Positions 19,168 through 27,210 of a stretch of DNA of 59,582 nt are shown here, piece by piece. The stretch covers positions 1 to 59,582 of the forward strand of contig JAIEOV010000027.1 in NCBI GenBank assembly GCA_019750135.1, written 5' to 3'. The notes under the pieces are model-generated. The model did not search any database and was not told the DNA's origin. It saw only the letters and a list, made by a program, of their open reading frames with translations. The stretch comes from Reyranella sp. (GTDB lineage Bacteria; Pseudomonadota; Alphaproteobacteria; Reyranellales; Reyranellaceae). Both the position numbers and the translations under genes were made by a program. Position 1 is the stretch's first letter, and the number at the start of each line of letters is the position of its first letter.

Positions 19168-20805
19168 ATGAGCACGAACACCGTTTTCAGCACGCGTCAC
19201 GACCAGATGTTTCCGGTCTTCGACGTATCGGACATCGCGAGGCTGCGGCGCTTCGGCCAGCGCCGCTCCTATGCGGCCGGTGAGGCCCTGGTGCAGGCCG
19301 GCACGGCAAGCCCGGGGATGTTCGTGATCCTGTCGGGCGAGGTCGAGGTCACGCGCCGCAATCCCGACGGCAGCAAGGCGCTGGTCGTCACGCACGGGCC
19401 GGGCTCCGTCGGCGGCGAACTGACGGCGCTATCAGGCCAGCCGGGGCTGGTCGACGCCATCGCCATGCACCCCGTCGAGGCGGCGGTGGTTTCGCCGGAT
19501 CGCCTGCACGATCTCATGATCGAGGAAGCCGAACTCGGCGAGCGCATCATGCGCCTGTTCATCCTGCGCCGTGTCGGCCTGCTCGAGACCGGCGCCGGCG
19601 GCCCGGTGATCGTCGGCCGTGCCGACCAGGGCGCGGTGCTGCGCCTGCAGAACTTCCTGGCGCGCAACGGCCATCCGTACCAGACCCTCGATCCCGAGAC
19701 CGACGCCGGCGCGCTGGCCCTGATCGAGCGCTTCAAGGTCGGCGCCCAGGACCTGCCGATCGTGCTCTGTCCCAACGGCCAGATCCTGCGCAATCCCAGC
19801 GACGTGACCCTGGCGCGCTGCATCGGCATGGTCCGTGCCGTCGATCCCGACAAGCTCTACGACGTCGCTATCGTCGGCGCCGGACCGGCCGGCCTCGCGA
19901 CCGCGGTCTATGCCGGCTCGGAGGGCCTGTCGACCATCGTCCTCGACAGTCGCGCCTTCGGGGGACAGGCCGGCGCCTCGGCCAGGATCGAGAACTACTT
20001 CGGCTTTCCCACCGGCATCTCGGGCTTGGCGCTCACAGCGCGCGCCTTCAACCAGGCGCTGAAGTTCGGTGTCGACATGGCCATTCCGGATGAGGTCACC
20101 GGCTTGCAGGGCCTGGGCGACAGGTTCCGCATCGGCCTCGCCAACGACGAGCGCGTCCATGCGCGCGCCGTCGTGGTCGCCAGCGGGGCGAAATATCGCC
20201 GCCTCGGCGTGGCCAATCTCGGCGAGTTCGAAGGAAGCGCCGTCCACTACTGGGCCTCGCCGCTCGAAGCAAAACTCTGCAACGGGCAGGAGGTCGCGCT
20301 CGTCGGCGCCGGCAATTCCGCTGGCCAGGCGGTGATCTACCTGGCGAGCAAGGTGGCCAAGGTGTGGCTGCTGGTCCGCGGCCGGGGCCTCGAGGACACG
20401 ATGTCGAACTACCTCGTCGAGCGCATCGCCGCCCAGCCCAACATCGAGGTGCTGACCGAGACCGAGGTCGTGGCATTGGTGGGTGGCGCCGGCGATCTCG
20501 AGACCGTGCGCTGGCGGCACCGGGCGACGGGGCGCGAGACGACGCGGCAGATGCGCCACGTCTTCCTGTTCATCGGCGCCGAGCCCAACACCGGATGGCT
20601 GGCCGAGAGCGGGGTCAGGCTCGATGACAAGGGCTTCGTCTGCACCGACGAAGACTATGACGGCGGCCGCCTGCCGATGGAGACCAGCCGCCGCGGCGTC
20701 TTCGCCGTGGGCGACGTGCGCTCGGGCTCGGTGAAGCGCGTGGCTGCGGCAGTCGGCGAGGGCGCGCAGGTCGTGTCGACGCTGCACACCTACCTGGCCG
20801 GCTGA
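19168..20805 (+). CDS. Cyclic-nucleotide-binding domain fused to a thioredoxin-reductase-like flavoprotein
   Basis: 545 residues in three parts. Residues ~10–125 form a CRP-type cNMP-binding domain (AGEALVQAGTASPGMFVILSGEVEVTR; PGSVGGELTALSG). About 135–230 resembles a thioredoxin/glutaredoxin fold (LQNFLARNGHPYQTLD; DLPIVLCPNGQILRNPS). From ~235 there is a TrxR-like module with FAD motif VAIVGAGPAGLATAVYAG, NAD(P) motif VALVGAGNSAGQAVIYLA and VFAVGDVR. Where TrxR has the redox CATC, this protein reads YWASPLEAKLC, so the disulfide pair is missing. It is probably a cNMP- or ligand-gated NAD(P)H oxidoreductase of unknown acceptor. The ATG at 19168 avoids overlap with the divergent hydrolase. 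Confidence 0.88.
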   Translation: MSTNTVFSTRHDQMFPVFDVSDIARLRRFGQRRSYAAGEALVQAGTASPGMFVILSGEVEVTRRNPDGSKALVVTHGPGSVGGELTALSGQPGLVDAIAMHPVEAAVVSPDRLHDLMIEEAELGERIMRLFILRRVGLLETGAGGPVIVGRADQGAVLRLQNFLARNGHPYQTLDPETDAGALALIERFKVGAQDLPIVLCPNGQILRNPSDVTLARCIGMVRAVDPDKLYDVAIVGAGPAGLATAVYAGSEGLSTIVLDSRAFGGQAGASARIENYFGFPTGISGLALTARAFNQALKFGVDMAIPDEVTGLQGLGDRFRIGLANDERVHARAVVVASGAKYRRLGVANLGEFEGSAVHYWASPLEAKLCNGQEVALVGAGNSAGQAVIYLASKVAKVWLLVRGRGLEDTMSNYLVERIAAQPNIEVLTETEVVALVGGAGDLETVRWRHRATGRETTRQMRHVFLFIGAEPNTGWLAESGVRLDDKGFVCTDEDYDGGRLPMETSRRGVFAVGDVRSGSVKRVAAAVGEGAQVVSTLHTYLAG

Positions 20806-20809
20806 TCGC

Positions 20810-21988
20810 TCAGGCGCCGAAGCGTTCCAGCCTCTCCAGCACCGTCGGGATCTTGTCGTCGGCGACGTTGGCGAAGGCGAGCCGCACGAAGCGCTCCTGG
20901 CCGGCGCCGAACATGTCGCCGGGGATCGTGAGAAGGTTCTCCTCGTCGGCGAGCCGCTTGGACACCGCCGTCGAACGCTGGCCGGCGAAGGGATGCTCGA
21001 CGTAGGCGAAGTAAGCGCCGATGCTGACCAGCCGCCAGCGGTTTGAGCGCTGCAGGCCGTTGCCCAGAAGGTCGGCGCGCGCCTTGAGGCCTTCGGTGTT
21101 GCGCCGCGCCCAGGGCAGCAGGTTCTTCAAGCCATAGAGCGCCGCCTCCTGGCCGAGCCGCGGTGGGCAGATAGACACGCAGTCCATTGCCTTCTCGATC
21201 TCGGAGATCAGCGCGGCACCGGCCGTGATGCCGCCGACGCGATAGCCGGTCAGAGCGAAGACCTTGGAGAAGCTGTAGAGATGGATCAGCGTCTTGCGCC
21301 AGTTCGGGTCTCTGAACAGCTCGTGCGGCCTGGTACCCTCGGGCAGGAAGTCCTTATAAGTCTCGTCCAGCAGCAGGGCGATGCCATGGCGCTGCGCCAG
21401 TTCGTAGAAGGCGTGGATGGTCTCGCGTGGATAGACCGCGCCGGTGGGATTGTTGGGCGAGATCAGCACGATGGCGCGCGTCCTCGGACCGATCAGCTTG
21501 GCGGCGTCCTCGGCGTTGGGCACCGCGCCGGAGCCCGGCCGGAAGTCGAGCGACACCGGCTCGACGCCCTGCATGCGCATCCACATGTCGTGATTGAAGT
21601 AGTGCGGGCGGGGCAGGATCACCTGGTCGCCCGCCTTGGCGATGCTCATCAGCGCGAGACAAAAGGCCTGGTTGCAGCCCGAGGTGATGCCGACTTCGCC
21701 GGCCGTGATCGGTGCGCCGTAGAAGCCCGAGAGGTGGGCGGCGTAATGCTCGCGCAGCGCCGGCAGGCCGAGGATCGGCGTGTAGCCATGCACCGCGGGA
21801 TCGAGCAGCAGCTCGCCGAGATGCTTGCGCAGTTCGATGGCCGGCGGGTAGCCGGGCACCGCCTGGCTGAGATCGATCAGCGGCCGGTCGGCGGGGAAAG
21901 TGCGGTTCAGCACCCAGCGCTTGGTCTCGCCGATCGGCGAGGGCTCGACGGCGGCGAGCCAGGGATTGGTCGTGGGGATGTTTTGCAT
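20810..21988 (-). CDS. Class I/II pyridoxal-phosphate aminotransferase
   Basis: 392-residue fold-type I aminotransferase. Signatures in order: LIDLSQAVPGYPPAIELRKHL, YTPILGLPALREHYAAHLSGFYG, GITSGCNQAFCLAL, PRPHYFNHDMWMRMQG, ISPNNPTGAVYPRETI, LLLDETYKDF, and the PLP lysine in YSFSKVFALTGYRVG (about residue 235). It likely acts on an aromatic or branched amino acid with 2-oxoglutarate or pyruvate; substrate not readable. The ATG at 21988 (MQNIPTTNP) is preferred over one five codons upstream. An N-terminal extension reading into the SDR gene is an open-frame artefact. Divergent from the SDR. Confidence 0.91.
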   Translation of the reverse strand: MQNIPTTNPWLAAVEPSPIGETKRWVLNRTFPADRPLIDLSQAVPGYPPAIELRKHLGELLLDPAVHGYTPILGLPALREHYAAHLSGFYGAPITAGEVGITSGCNQAFCLALMSIAKAGDQVILPRPHYFNHDMWMRMQGVEPVSLDFRPGSGAVPNAEDAAKLIGPRTRAIVLISPNNPTGAVYPRETIHAFYELAQRHGIALLLDETYKDFLPEGTRPHELFRDPNWRKTLIHLYSFSKVFALTGYRVGGITAGAALISEIEKAMDCVSICPPRLGQEAALYGLKNLLPWARRNTEGLKARADLLGNGLQRSNRWRLVSIGAYFAYVEHPFAGQRSTAVSKRLADEENLLTIPGDMFGAGQERFVRLAFANVADDKIPTVLERLERFGA

Positions 21989-22117
21989 TGGCCGGCGGAG
22001 CATCGTGGCCCGGTTGGATGCTGTCAAACCAACATCCACCTGATCGACGGCAGCACGGACAAGGTGCTTTAATGCCCGCGGGCCGTCCGGCCCGCCGACT
22101 TTTGCAAGGAGAAATCG

Positions 22118-22912
22118 ATGGCTGCGTTGGCAGGCAAGGTCGCCTGGGTGACCGGTGCTGGTTCGGGTATTGGTCAGGCGGCGGCGATCGCGCTCGCCAA
22201 GGAGGGCGCGACGGTCGTGCTGACCGGCCGGCGCAAGGAGCCGCTGGACGAGACCGCGGCCACCATCAAGCAGGCAGGCGGCAAGGCTGTCGTGAAGCCG
22301 GCCGACCTGATGAAGGCCGCCGCCGTCGCGCGCGTCGCCAGGGACATCGACAAGAAGTTCGGCCGCTGCGACATCCTGGTCAATAACGCCGGCCTCAACA
22401 TCCAGGAGCGTACCTGGGCGCAGCTCTCGCCGGCCGGCGCCGAGCAGGTGATCGACGGCAACCTGTCGAGCGCCTTCTACTGCTCGTCGGCCGTGCTGCC
22501 GATGATGCGCAAGCGCAAGGACGGCGTGCTGATCCATACTTCGTCGATGGCGGGCCGCAATCCCAGCACGCTGAGCGGCGCGGCCTACTCGGCGGCCAAG
22601 CACGGCGTGGTGGCGATGAGCCACACCATCAACATGGAGGAGTGTGTCAACGGCGTCCGCTCCTGCGTCGTCTGCCCCGGCGAGGTGGCGACGCCCATCC
22701 TCGACAAGCGGCCGATCCCCATCACCAAGGAAGAGCGGGCGCGCATGGCGCAGTCAGAGGACGTCGGCGACCTGATCCGCTACGTCGCCTGCTTGCCGCC
22801 GCACATCGTGATCAACGAGGTCATGATCAACCCGACCTGGAACCGCGGCTATGTCGGCGCCCTTCAGCGCGCGGCGGACGAGAAGAAGGCCAAGGCCGGC
22901 AAGAAAAAGTAG
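22118..22912 (+). CDS. Short-chain dehydrogenase/reductase
   Basis: 264-residue classical SDR: cofactor motif TGAGSGIGQAAAIALA (about 12–27), TGRRKEPL (Arg after strand 2 suggests NADP), NNAGLN, catalytic Ser in HTSSMAGRNPSTLS, YSAAK (Tyr/Lys) near residue 155, and PGEVATPIL. The C-terminus ends in a Lys-rich tail. The start follows AAGGAGAAATCG. The LDH2-type dehydrogenase begins 10 bp after its stop, so the two oxidoreductases probably form one unit acting on related hydroxy acids or alcohols. Confidence 0.91.
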   Translation: MAALAGKVAWVTGAGSGIGQAAAIALAKEGATVVLTGRRKEPLDETAATIKQAGGKAVVKPADLMKAAAVARVARDIDKKFGRCDILVNNAGLNIQERTWAQLSPAGAEQVIDGNLSSAFYCSSAVLPMMRKRKDGVLIHTSSMAGRNPSTLSGAAYSAAKHGVVAMSHTINMEECVNGVRSCVVCPGEVATPILDKRPIPITKEERARMAQSEDVGDLIRYVACLPPHIVINEVMINPTWNRGYVGALQRAADEKKAKAGKKK

Positions 22913-22921
22913 GAGCAGCGT

Positions 22922-24013
22922 ATGACGGTGACGATCAAGGCGAAGGCACTGGAAGCCTTCGTCGCGGATATCTTCGCCTCGGCGGGATGCTCGACGGAGG
23001 AGGGCGGCCGCATCGGCCGCTACCTGGTGAGCGCCAACCTGTCGGGCCACGACAGCCACGGCGTCGTCCGCGTGCCGCGCTACGCGACGCAGAAGAAGAA
23101 CGGCACGGTGCTGCCCGACGTCACCGTCGACGTCGTCGTCGACACGCCGGTGATCGCCGTGGTCGACGGCAAGTACGGCTTCGGCCAGACGGTGACGCCG
23201 CAGGCCGTCCGCATCGGCATCGACAAGTGCCGCAAGAACGGCCTCTCGGCCGTCACCTTGCGCAACGCAGGCCATGTCGGTCGAGTCGGCGACTGGGCCG
23301 AGATGGCGGCCGAGGCGGGGCTGGTCTCGATCCATTTCGTCAACGCCTCGGGCAGCGTGCTGGTAGCGCCTCATGGCGGCGTGGAGCGGCGCTTCTCGAC
23401 GGCGCCCTATTGCATCGGCGTCCCGCGGCCGGGGCAAGATCCGTTGGTGCTCGACTTCGCGACCTCGATCGTGGCCGAGGGCAAGGTGCTGGTGGCGAGC
23501 CAGGGCGGCAAGAAGGTGCCGGACGGCGCCCTGGTCGGTCCCGACGGCAAGCCGAGCAGCGATCCGCACCTGCTCTACGGCGAGTACACGCCGACCGGCC
23601 CGCGCGACCACAGCAAGGGCACCGGCGCCATCCAGGCCTTCGGCGATCACAAGGGCTCGGGCCTCGCCTTCATGTGCGAGCTTCTGGGCGGCTCGCTGTC
23701 GGGCAACGGCGCCACCGATCCCAAGCGCGGCCGTTTCGCCAACGGCATGCTGTCGTTCTATGTCGATCCCAAGGTGCTCGATCCGGCGGGCTTCTTCCCC
23801 ACGGACATCGCCAAGTACGTCGACTTCGTGAAGAGTTCCAAGCCTTCGAGGGACGGCGGCGAGATCCTGCTGCCGGGCGAGCCCGAGGTACGCATGCGGG
23901 CGAAGCGCCTAGCCGAGGGTGTGCCGCTGCCCGACAACACCTGGGCCGCGATCGTCGAGACGGCGCGTTCCGTGGGGCTCGACGAACGGCGCATCCAACA
24001 GGCGACCATGTAG
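22922..24013 (+). CDS. LDH2 family malate/lactate/ureidoglycolate-type dehydrogenase
   Basis: 363-residue NAD(P)-dependent 2-hydroxyacid dehydrogenase of the type II malate/L-sulfolactate/ureidoglycolate family, unrelated to Rossmann LDH. Signatures: HDSHGVVRVPRYA near the start (His-Asp-Ser-His-Gly), TLRNAGHVGRVGDWAEMAAE (catalytic His), FVNASGS, PHGGVERRFSTAPYCIGVPRP, LDFATSIVAEGKV, and DHKGSGLAFMCELLGG. All are intact. Substrate not readable from sequence. It is cotranscribed with the upstream SDR. Its stop is followed by a 33-bp perfect palindrome. Confidence 0.92.
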   Translation: MTVTIKAKALEAFVADIFASAGCSTEEGGRIGRYLVSANLSGHDSHGVVRVPRYATQKKNGTVLPDVTVDVVVDTPVIAVVDGKYGFGQTVTPQAVRIGIDKCRKNGLSAVTLRNAGHVGRVGDWAEMAAEAGLVSIHFVNASGSVLVAPHGGVERRFSTAPYCIGVPRPGQDPLVLDFATSIVAEGKVLVASQGGKKVPDGALVGPDGKPSSDPHLLYGEYTPTGPRDHSKGTGAIQAFGDHKGSGLAFMCELLGGSLSGNGATDPKRGRFANGMLSFYVDPKVLDPAGFFPTDIAKYVDFVKSSKPSRDGGEILLPGEPEVRMRAKRLAEGVPLPDNTWAAIVETARSVGLDERRIQQATM

Positions 24014-24026
24014 TGCTGGGGGCGCT

Positions 24027-24107
24027 TCATGCTCTTCAGGACCGTGAGCCTCCGGCTCGCTCATGAATCATGATCGAGCCGGAGGCTCACGGTCCTGAAG
24101 AGCATGA
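24027..24107. repeat. Palindromic repeat, copy 2: 33-bp perfect arms
   Basis: Left arm 24027–24059 and right arm 24075–24107 are exact reverse complements, with a 15-nt loop containing ATGAATCATGAT. The inner core (GCCTCCGGC, ATCATGAT, GCCGGAGG) matches the element at 18187–18238. The element lies between convergent genes and its right arm forms the last codons of the isochorismatase-like gene, so it has been incorporated into coding sequence. Confidence 0.88.
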
Positions 24108-24640
24108 TCACCGATCAATTCGTCGGTCGTCAGGACGCGGATCGAGCGGTTGGTCAGTAGGTCGCTCCAGACCCAGTTGTGATGGCGGATGACGGCGGGC
24201 GCCGCGAGATGCGGGCGGTCGCTCAGCGTATGGGCGTCGCTGACGGCCACCACGTGGTAGTCGCGCGACACGGCAGCCCGCAGCGTGCTGTCGACGCACT
24301 GGTCGGTCGCCCAACCCGCAATGAAGACACGCTCTGCTGCCAGGCGTTGCAGCGTTTCCTGCAAGGCTGTTCCGGCAAAGGAGTCGTTCAGCGTCTTCTC
24401 GATCTCGAGGTCCTCAGGCTGGCGGTCGAGCTCGGGCAGGAACGACCACCCCGGCTCATGCCGCACGAAACCGTCGCCGGTCTTGCCGCAATGCCTGATC
24501 CAGACGACCGCGCCGCCTTGCCCGCGCACGAATGCCGCCACGGCATTGATGCGCCGAATGACGCCCATCAGGTCATGCTTCGGCGGGCCGTCGAGCAGGC
24601 CGACCTGCATATCGACGACGACCAGTACGTCGCGGGACAT
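24068..24640 (-). CDS. Isochorismatase-like cysteine hydrolase
   Basis: 190-residue isochorismatase-superfamily hydrolase (nicotinamidase, ureidoacrylate and N-carbamoylsarcosine amidases belong here). The Asp–Lys–Cys triad is visible: VVVDMQVGLLDG (Asp about residue 9), EIEKTLNDSF (Lys) and GWATDQCVDSTLRAAV (Cys). The ATG at 24640 gives MSRDVLVVVDMQ, the usual start. The last dozen residues (HALQDREPPARS) come from the palindromic repeat and are probably not native to the family. It starts one base after the stop of the upstream membrane-protein gene, suggesting cotranscription. Confidence 0.88.
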   Translation of the reverse strand: MSRDVLVVVDMQVGLLDGPPKHDLMGVIRRINAVAAFVRGQGGAVVWIRHCGKTGDGFVRHEPGWSFLPELDRQPEDLEIEKTLNDSFAGTALQETLQRLAAERVFIAGWATDQCVDSTLRAAVSRDYHVVAVSDAHTLSDRPHLAAPAVIRHHNWVWSDLLTNRSIRVLTTDELIGDHALQDREPPARS

Positions 24641-24641
24641 G

Positions 24642-26339
24642 CTAGCGACCGGGCTTCTTCTTGATGCGGTCGACGGCGCCGGCGACCGTATCGATGAAGG
24701 CCTGGGTGGCGACATAATCCTCGCGCAGCATGCGGCGCAGCGCCTGGATGCGGGCACTGCTCGCCACCATGCCGGTCGCGACCTCGAGCTGATAGGGATC
24801 CATGTCCCACAGCCGGATCACCAACACGTCGTAACCCAGGTCGAGCGCCCGATCGATCTGGCCGCGCAGGTCGTCTACCAGCTCATGGTCCGTCCAGTCG
24901 GGATGGCGAAGGACTTGTCCGGTGAAGCCGATCCACTTGAAGCGCGGCTCTTTCTGCGGCGCGGGGCCCAGTTCCGCGACACCCGGATCGTTGTAGCCCC
25001 AGTACAGCGAGCCGTAGATCATGGCCCAGTCGAAGTCGTGCATCAGCCAGACGGTCCGGTCGGGATTCGATTCCCGTTGCATGCGCTGGATGGCGCTCTC
25101 CCAGGCGCTGTCCAGGCCACGCAGCGGCGCGATGCTCCAGACGTTGTAGGCGAACAGCGCCACCGTCAGGCTGGCGAGCGCTGCCAGGCCCTGGCGGCCA
25201 AATCGGCGGCGTTCGCGCACTGCGACGAGCACCACAGCCCAGCCGACCGTCAGCCAGCCCATGACGTTGAGCTGCATCTGCGGGTCCTGCGGCTGGGAGT
25301 ACAGATTGAACACCTGCCCGGCCACGAAGGTGACGCCGAAGATCGCCGACAGGGCGCGCGAGCGCGGGTCGTCCCAGTGGCGCCACAGGAAGGGCAGGGC
25401 GAAGAAGCCGATGGCCAGCATCCAGACCGTGGCGACCCAGCGCCAGATGTCCCAACCCGGGATGCCGGGGATCGACGCAATGCCGGCGCCGAGCAGGTAG
25501 GCCACCATGCCGTCCCACATGTAGCCGACCTTCGCCCAGGTGAAACCGGCCCATACCGAGCGCACCGCCTTGCCGGTCCAGATCAGGTCGAACGCTCCGA
25601 CCGCGCCCTTATGGCCCTGCCAGGCCCAGGCGACGATCGCGGCTGTCGCGACCATGCCGATGAGAAACAGCGCGATCCAGCCAAGCCGCCAGGCCAGGCG
25701 CCTTTCGCACACCCACAGCGCCACCAGCATGGCGGGCAGGGTGGGGAACATGAGCCGCCATTCCATCAGCCAGGCCAGCGAGAACAGCACCGCCACCGCC
25801 AGCACGCGCGGCGCCGTCGGCCTGGCCAGCCAGATGGCGCCCAGCGCCATGGCGGCAAGCAGCACCGTGTAGCTCGGCATGATGTCCTCGTTGATGATGG
25901 CGAGGAACATCACGAAGCTCGAGGCGAGATGGAACAGTGACGCCAGCAGCGCCACCAGCCGGTCGCCGGTCAGGATGCGGATCAGCAGGTAGACGACGCC
26001 CAGGCTGAGCGCACAGCTCGCGGCGTTGAGGATGGTCATCTGCCTGCGCGGATCGCCCACGAACACGCCCAGCAGGTCGAGCAGGCGGCACAGCGTGCCG
26101 TACAGGGGGTAGAACAGGTAGTTCGAGGGGTAGAGTGACGCGTTGGCCGGGTCGACGACCCAGGGCTTGAGTTCCAGGCTCTTGAACAGGCCGTTGCCGG
26201 TCAGGCCGCCCTGTGCGTTGTCGAACCACAGGACGATGGCGATCAGGAGAGCGCAGCCGCCCAGCACCACGAGGGCGAGGTCGAACAGGAAGCCGGGAAC
26301 GAGGGAGCGGCGGGCGGCGGTGGGGACTGCGAAGACCAA
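24642..26339 (-). CDS. Large polytopic membrane protein, unrecognised
   Basis: 565 residues with about ten hydrophobic helices spanning roughly residues 10–400 (FLFDLALVVLGGCALLIAIVLWF, TAPRVLAVAVLFSLAWLMEW, LGWIALFLIGMVATAAIVAWAW, WVATVWMLAIGFFALPFLW) and a C-terminal soluble domain of about 150 residues (ESAIQRMQRESNPDRTVWLMHDFDWAMIYGSLYWG). The layout resembles integral-membrane GT-C glycosyltransferases or mannosyltransferase-like proteins, but I see no decisive motif, so no function is assigned. Possible links are to surface glycan or lipid modification, given the divergent methyltransferase and SGNH-like genes. Confidence 0.82.
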   Translation of the reverse strand: MVFAVPTAARRSLVPGFLFDLALVVLGGCALLIAIVLWFDNAQGGLTGNGLFKSLELKPWVVDPANASLYPSNYLFYPLYGTLCRLLDLLGVFVGDPRRQMTILNAASCALSLGVVYLLIRILTGDRLVALLASLFHLASSFVMFLAIINEDIMPSYTVLLAAMALGAIWLARPTAPRVLAVAVLFSLAWLMEWRLMFPTLPAMLVALWVCERRLAWRLGWIALFLIGMVATAAIVAWAWQGHKGAVGAFDLIWTGKAVRSVWAGFTWAKVGYMWDGMVAYLLGAGIASIPGIPGWDIWRWVATVWMLAIGFFALPFLWRHWDDPRSRALSAIFGVTFVAGQVFNLYSQPQDPQMQLNVMGWLTVGWAVVLVAVRERRRFGRQGLAALASLTVALFAYNVWSIAPLRGLDSAWESAIQRMQRESNPDRTVWLMHDFDWAMIYGSLYWGYNDPGVAELGPAPQKEPRFKWIGFTGQVLRHPDWTDHELVDDLRGQIDRALDLGYDVLVIRLWDMDPYQLEVATGMVASSARIQALRRMLREDYVATQAFIDTVAGAVDRIKKKPGR

Positions 26340-26393
26340 GGACGGGACGGCTTGTTCGGTTCAGCTCGGGCGGACAGTCGCCTGCCGCCGCTC

Positions 26394-26422
26394 ATTATAC
26401 AAGTCATCCATGCACAAGCCAT
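26394..26422 (-). promoter_or_regulatory. Promoter with perfect -10 for the membrane-protein/isochorismatase unit
   Basis: On the minus strand TATAAT (26399–26394) lies about 48 bp before the ATG at 26339. The -35 (about 26422–26417) is poor but overlaps a palindrome CAAGC-CATT-GCTTG (26415–26428 on the plus strand), a possible activator or repressor site. Confidence 0.45.
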
Positions 26423-26499
26423 TGCTTGCGCGCAGTGCTCGTGAATTGACCGCGGTGGCGCGCTTGCCCCCGCCTTGGCCGTAGCCTAGCTATCTCCTG

Positions 26500-27210
26500 A
26501 TGGGCGACAGCGATGAGAGGGGTGACCCGCCGCAGGCGGACCGACTGCACGAGCTTCTGCTGCCGGCCATGCGCGAGCTCCTCGAGCGATCCGGCGTCGA
26601 AGGAAGCGGCGCCTACAACTACTACGATACGAGGGTGCGGCAGGGCCTGGTCTTCCTCGAGTATGAGATCGCGCTCGCCCGCAAGCTGCTGTCGTGCGGT
26701 CTGGGAATCCGTCGGGTGGACGAAGTCGGAAGCGGCTTCGGCCAATTGATGTTCCTGCTCGGCTGGAATGGGTTCAAGACGATCGGTTTCGAAATCAATC
26801 CTTTGCGTGGCGACACCGCCGCGACCCTGCACGGCATGCTGCAGCGCGCCGAGCCGGCGCTCACCGGCAATGTCCGCCTGATCCAGGCAGAGTTTCCGGT
26901 TCGCTTCGGCCCGTGGCCGCGGGCCGGTTCGATGGTTCTCACCACCAACCTCGTCGCCACATGCAGCCGTGCGAAGCAACTCGCCGTGCTGCGGGCGATG
27001 CGCCGCTATCCGTTCGTGCTCTCGGACGTCCAGCGCTTCTTCGACTATCGGCCCGAGCGCCATCAGGAGTCCGAGGCGTTGGCTTTGTTTGCGGAAGCGG
27101 GCCTGCGCGATCCCGAGCTCTTCCTCGACCTGGGAGCGGGCGGGCGCTACTACCTGTTTGCCAATCCTGTGCGGCGCGGCTTCGGCCTGTTGTCGGCGCT
27201 GTGGCGATGA
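26500..27210 (+). CDS. SAM-dependent methyltransferase-like protein
   Basis: 236 residues with a Rossmann-type class I methyltransferase core: motif I VDEVGSGFGQLMFLLG (about residues 72–87), acidic end of strand 2 in TIGFEINPLRGD, and VRLIQAEFPVRFG for strand 3. No signal or membrane segment. The substrate is unknown; catalytic motif IV is not obvious, which leaves room for a non-methylating SAM-binding role. ATGA overlap with the next gene (SGNH-like) indicates a tight pair. The ATG at 26500 follows a weakly purine-rich TATCTCCTG. Confidence 0.75.
   Translation: MGDSDERGDPPQADRLHELLLPAMRELLERSGVEGSGAYNYYDTRVRQGLVFLEYEIALARKLLSCGLGIRRVDEVGSGFGQLMFLLGWNGFKTIGFEINPLRGDTAATLHGMLQRAEPALTGNVRLIQAEFPVRFGPWPRAGSMVLTTNLVATCSRAKQLAVLRAMRRYPFVLSDVQRFFDYRPERHQESEALALFAEAGLRDPELFLDLGAGGRYYLFANPVRRGFGLLSALWR

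Noticed and set aside
21989..22624. N-terminal extension of the aminotransferase into the SDR region
   Set aside because: Open frame only by chance; it would overlap a well-supported divergent gene, and the aminotransferase fold is complete from 21988.
24011..24110. Apparent homology between the ends of two different proteins (identical tail on both strands)
   Set aside because: It results from the 33-bp inverted repeat being read on both strands, not from related genes.
26694..27206. N-terminal extension of the SGNH-like protein inside the methyltransferase gene
   Set aside because: Out-of-frame reading of the methyltransferase gene; the ATG at 27207 overlaps the stop in the standard ATGA manner.
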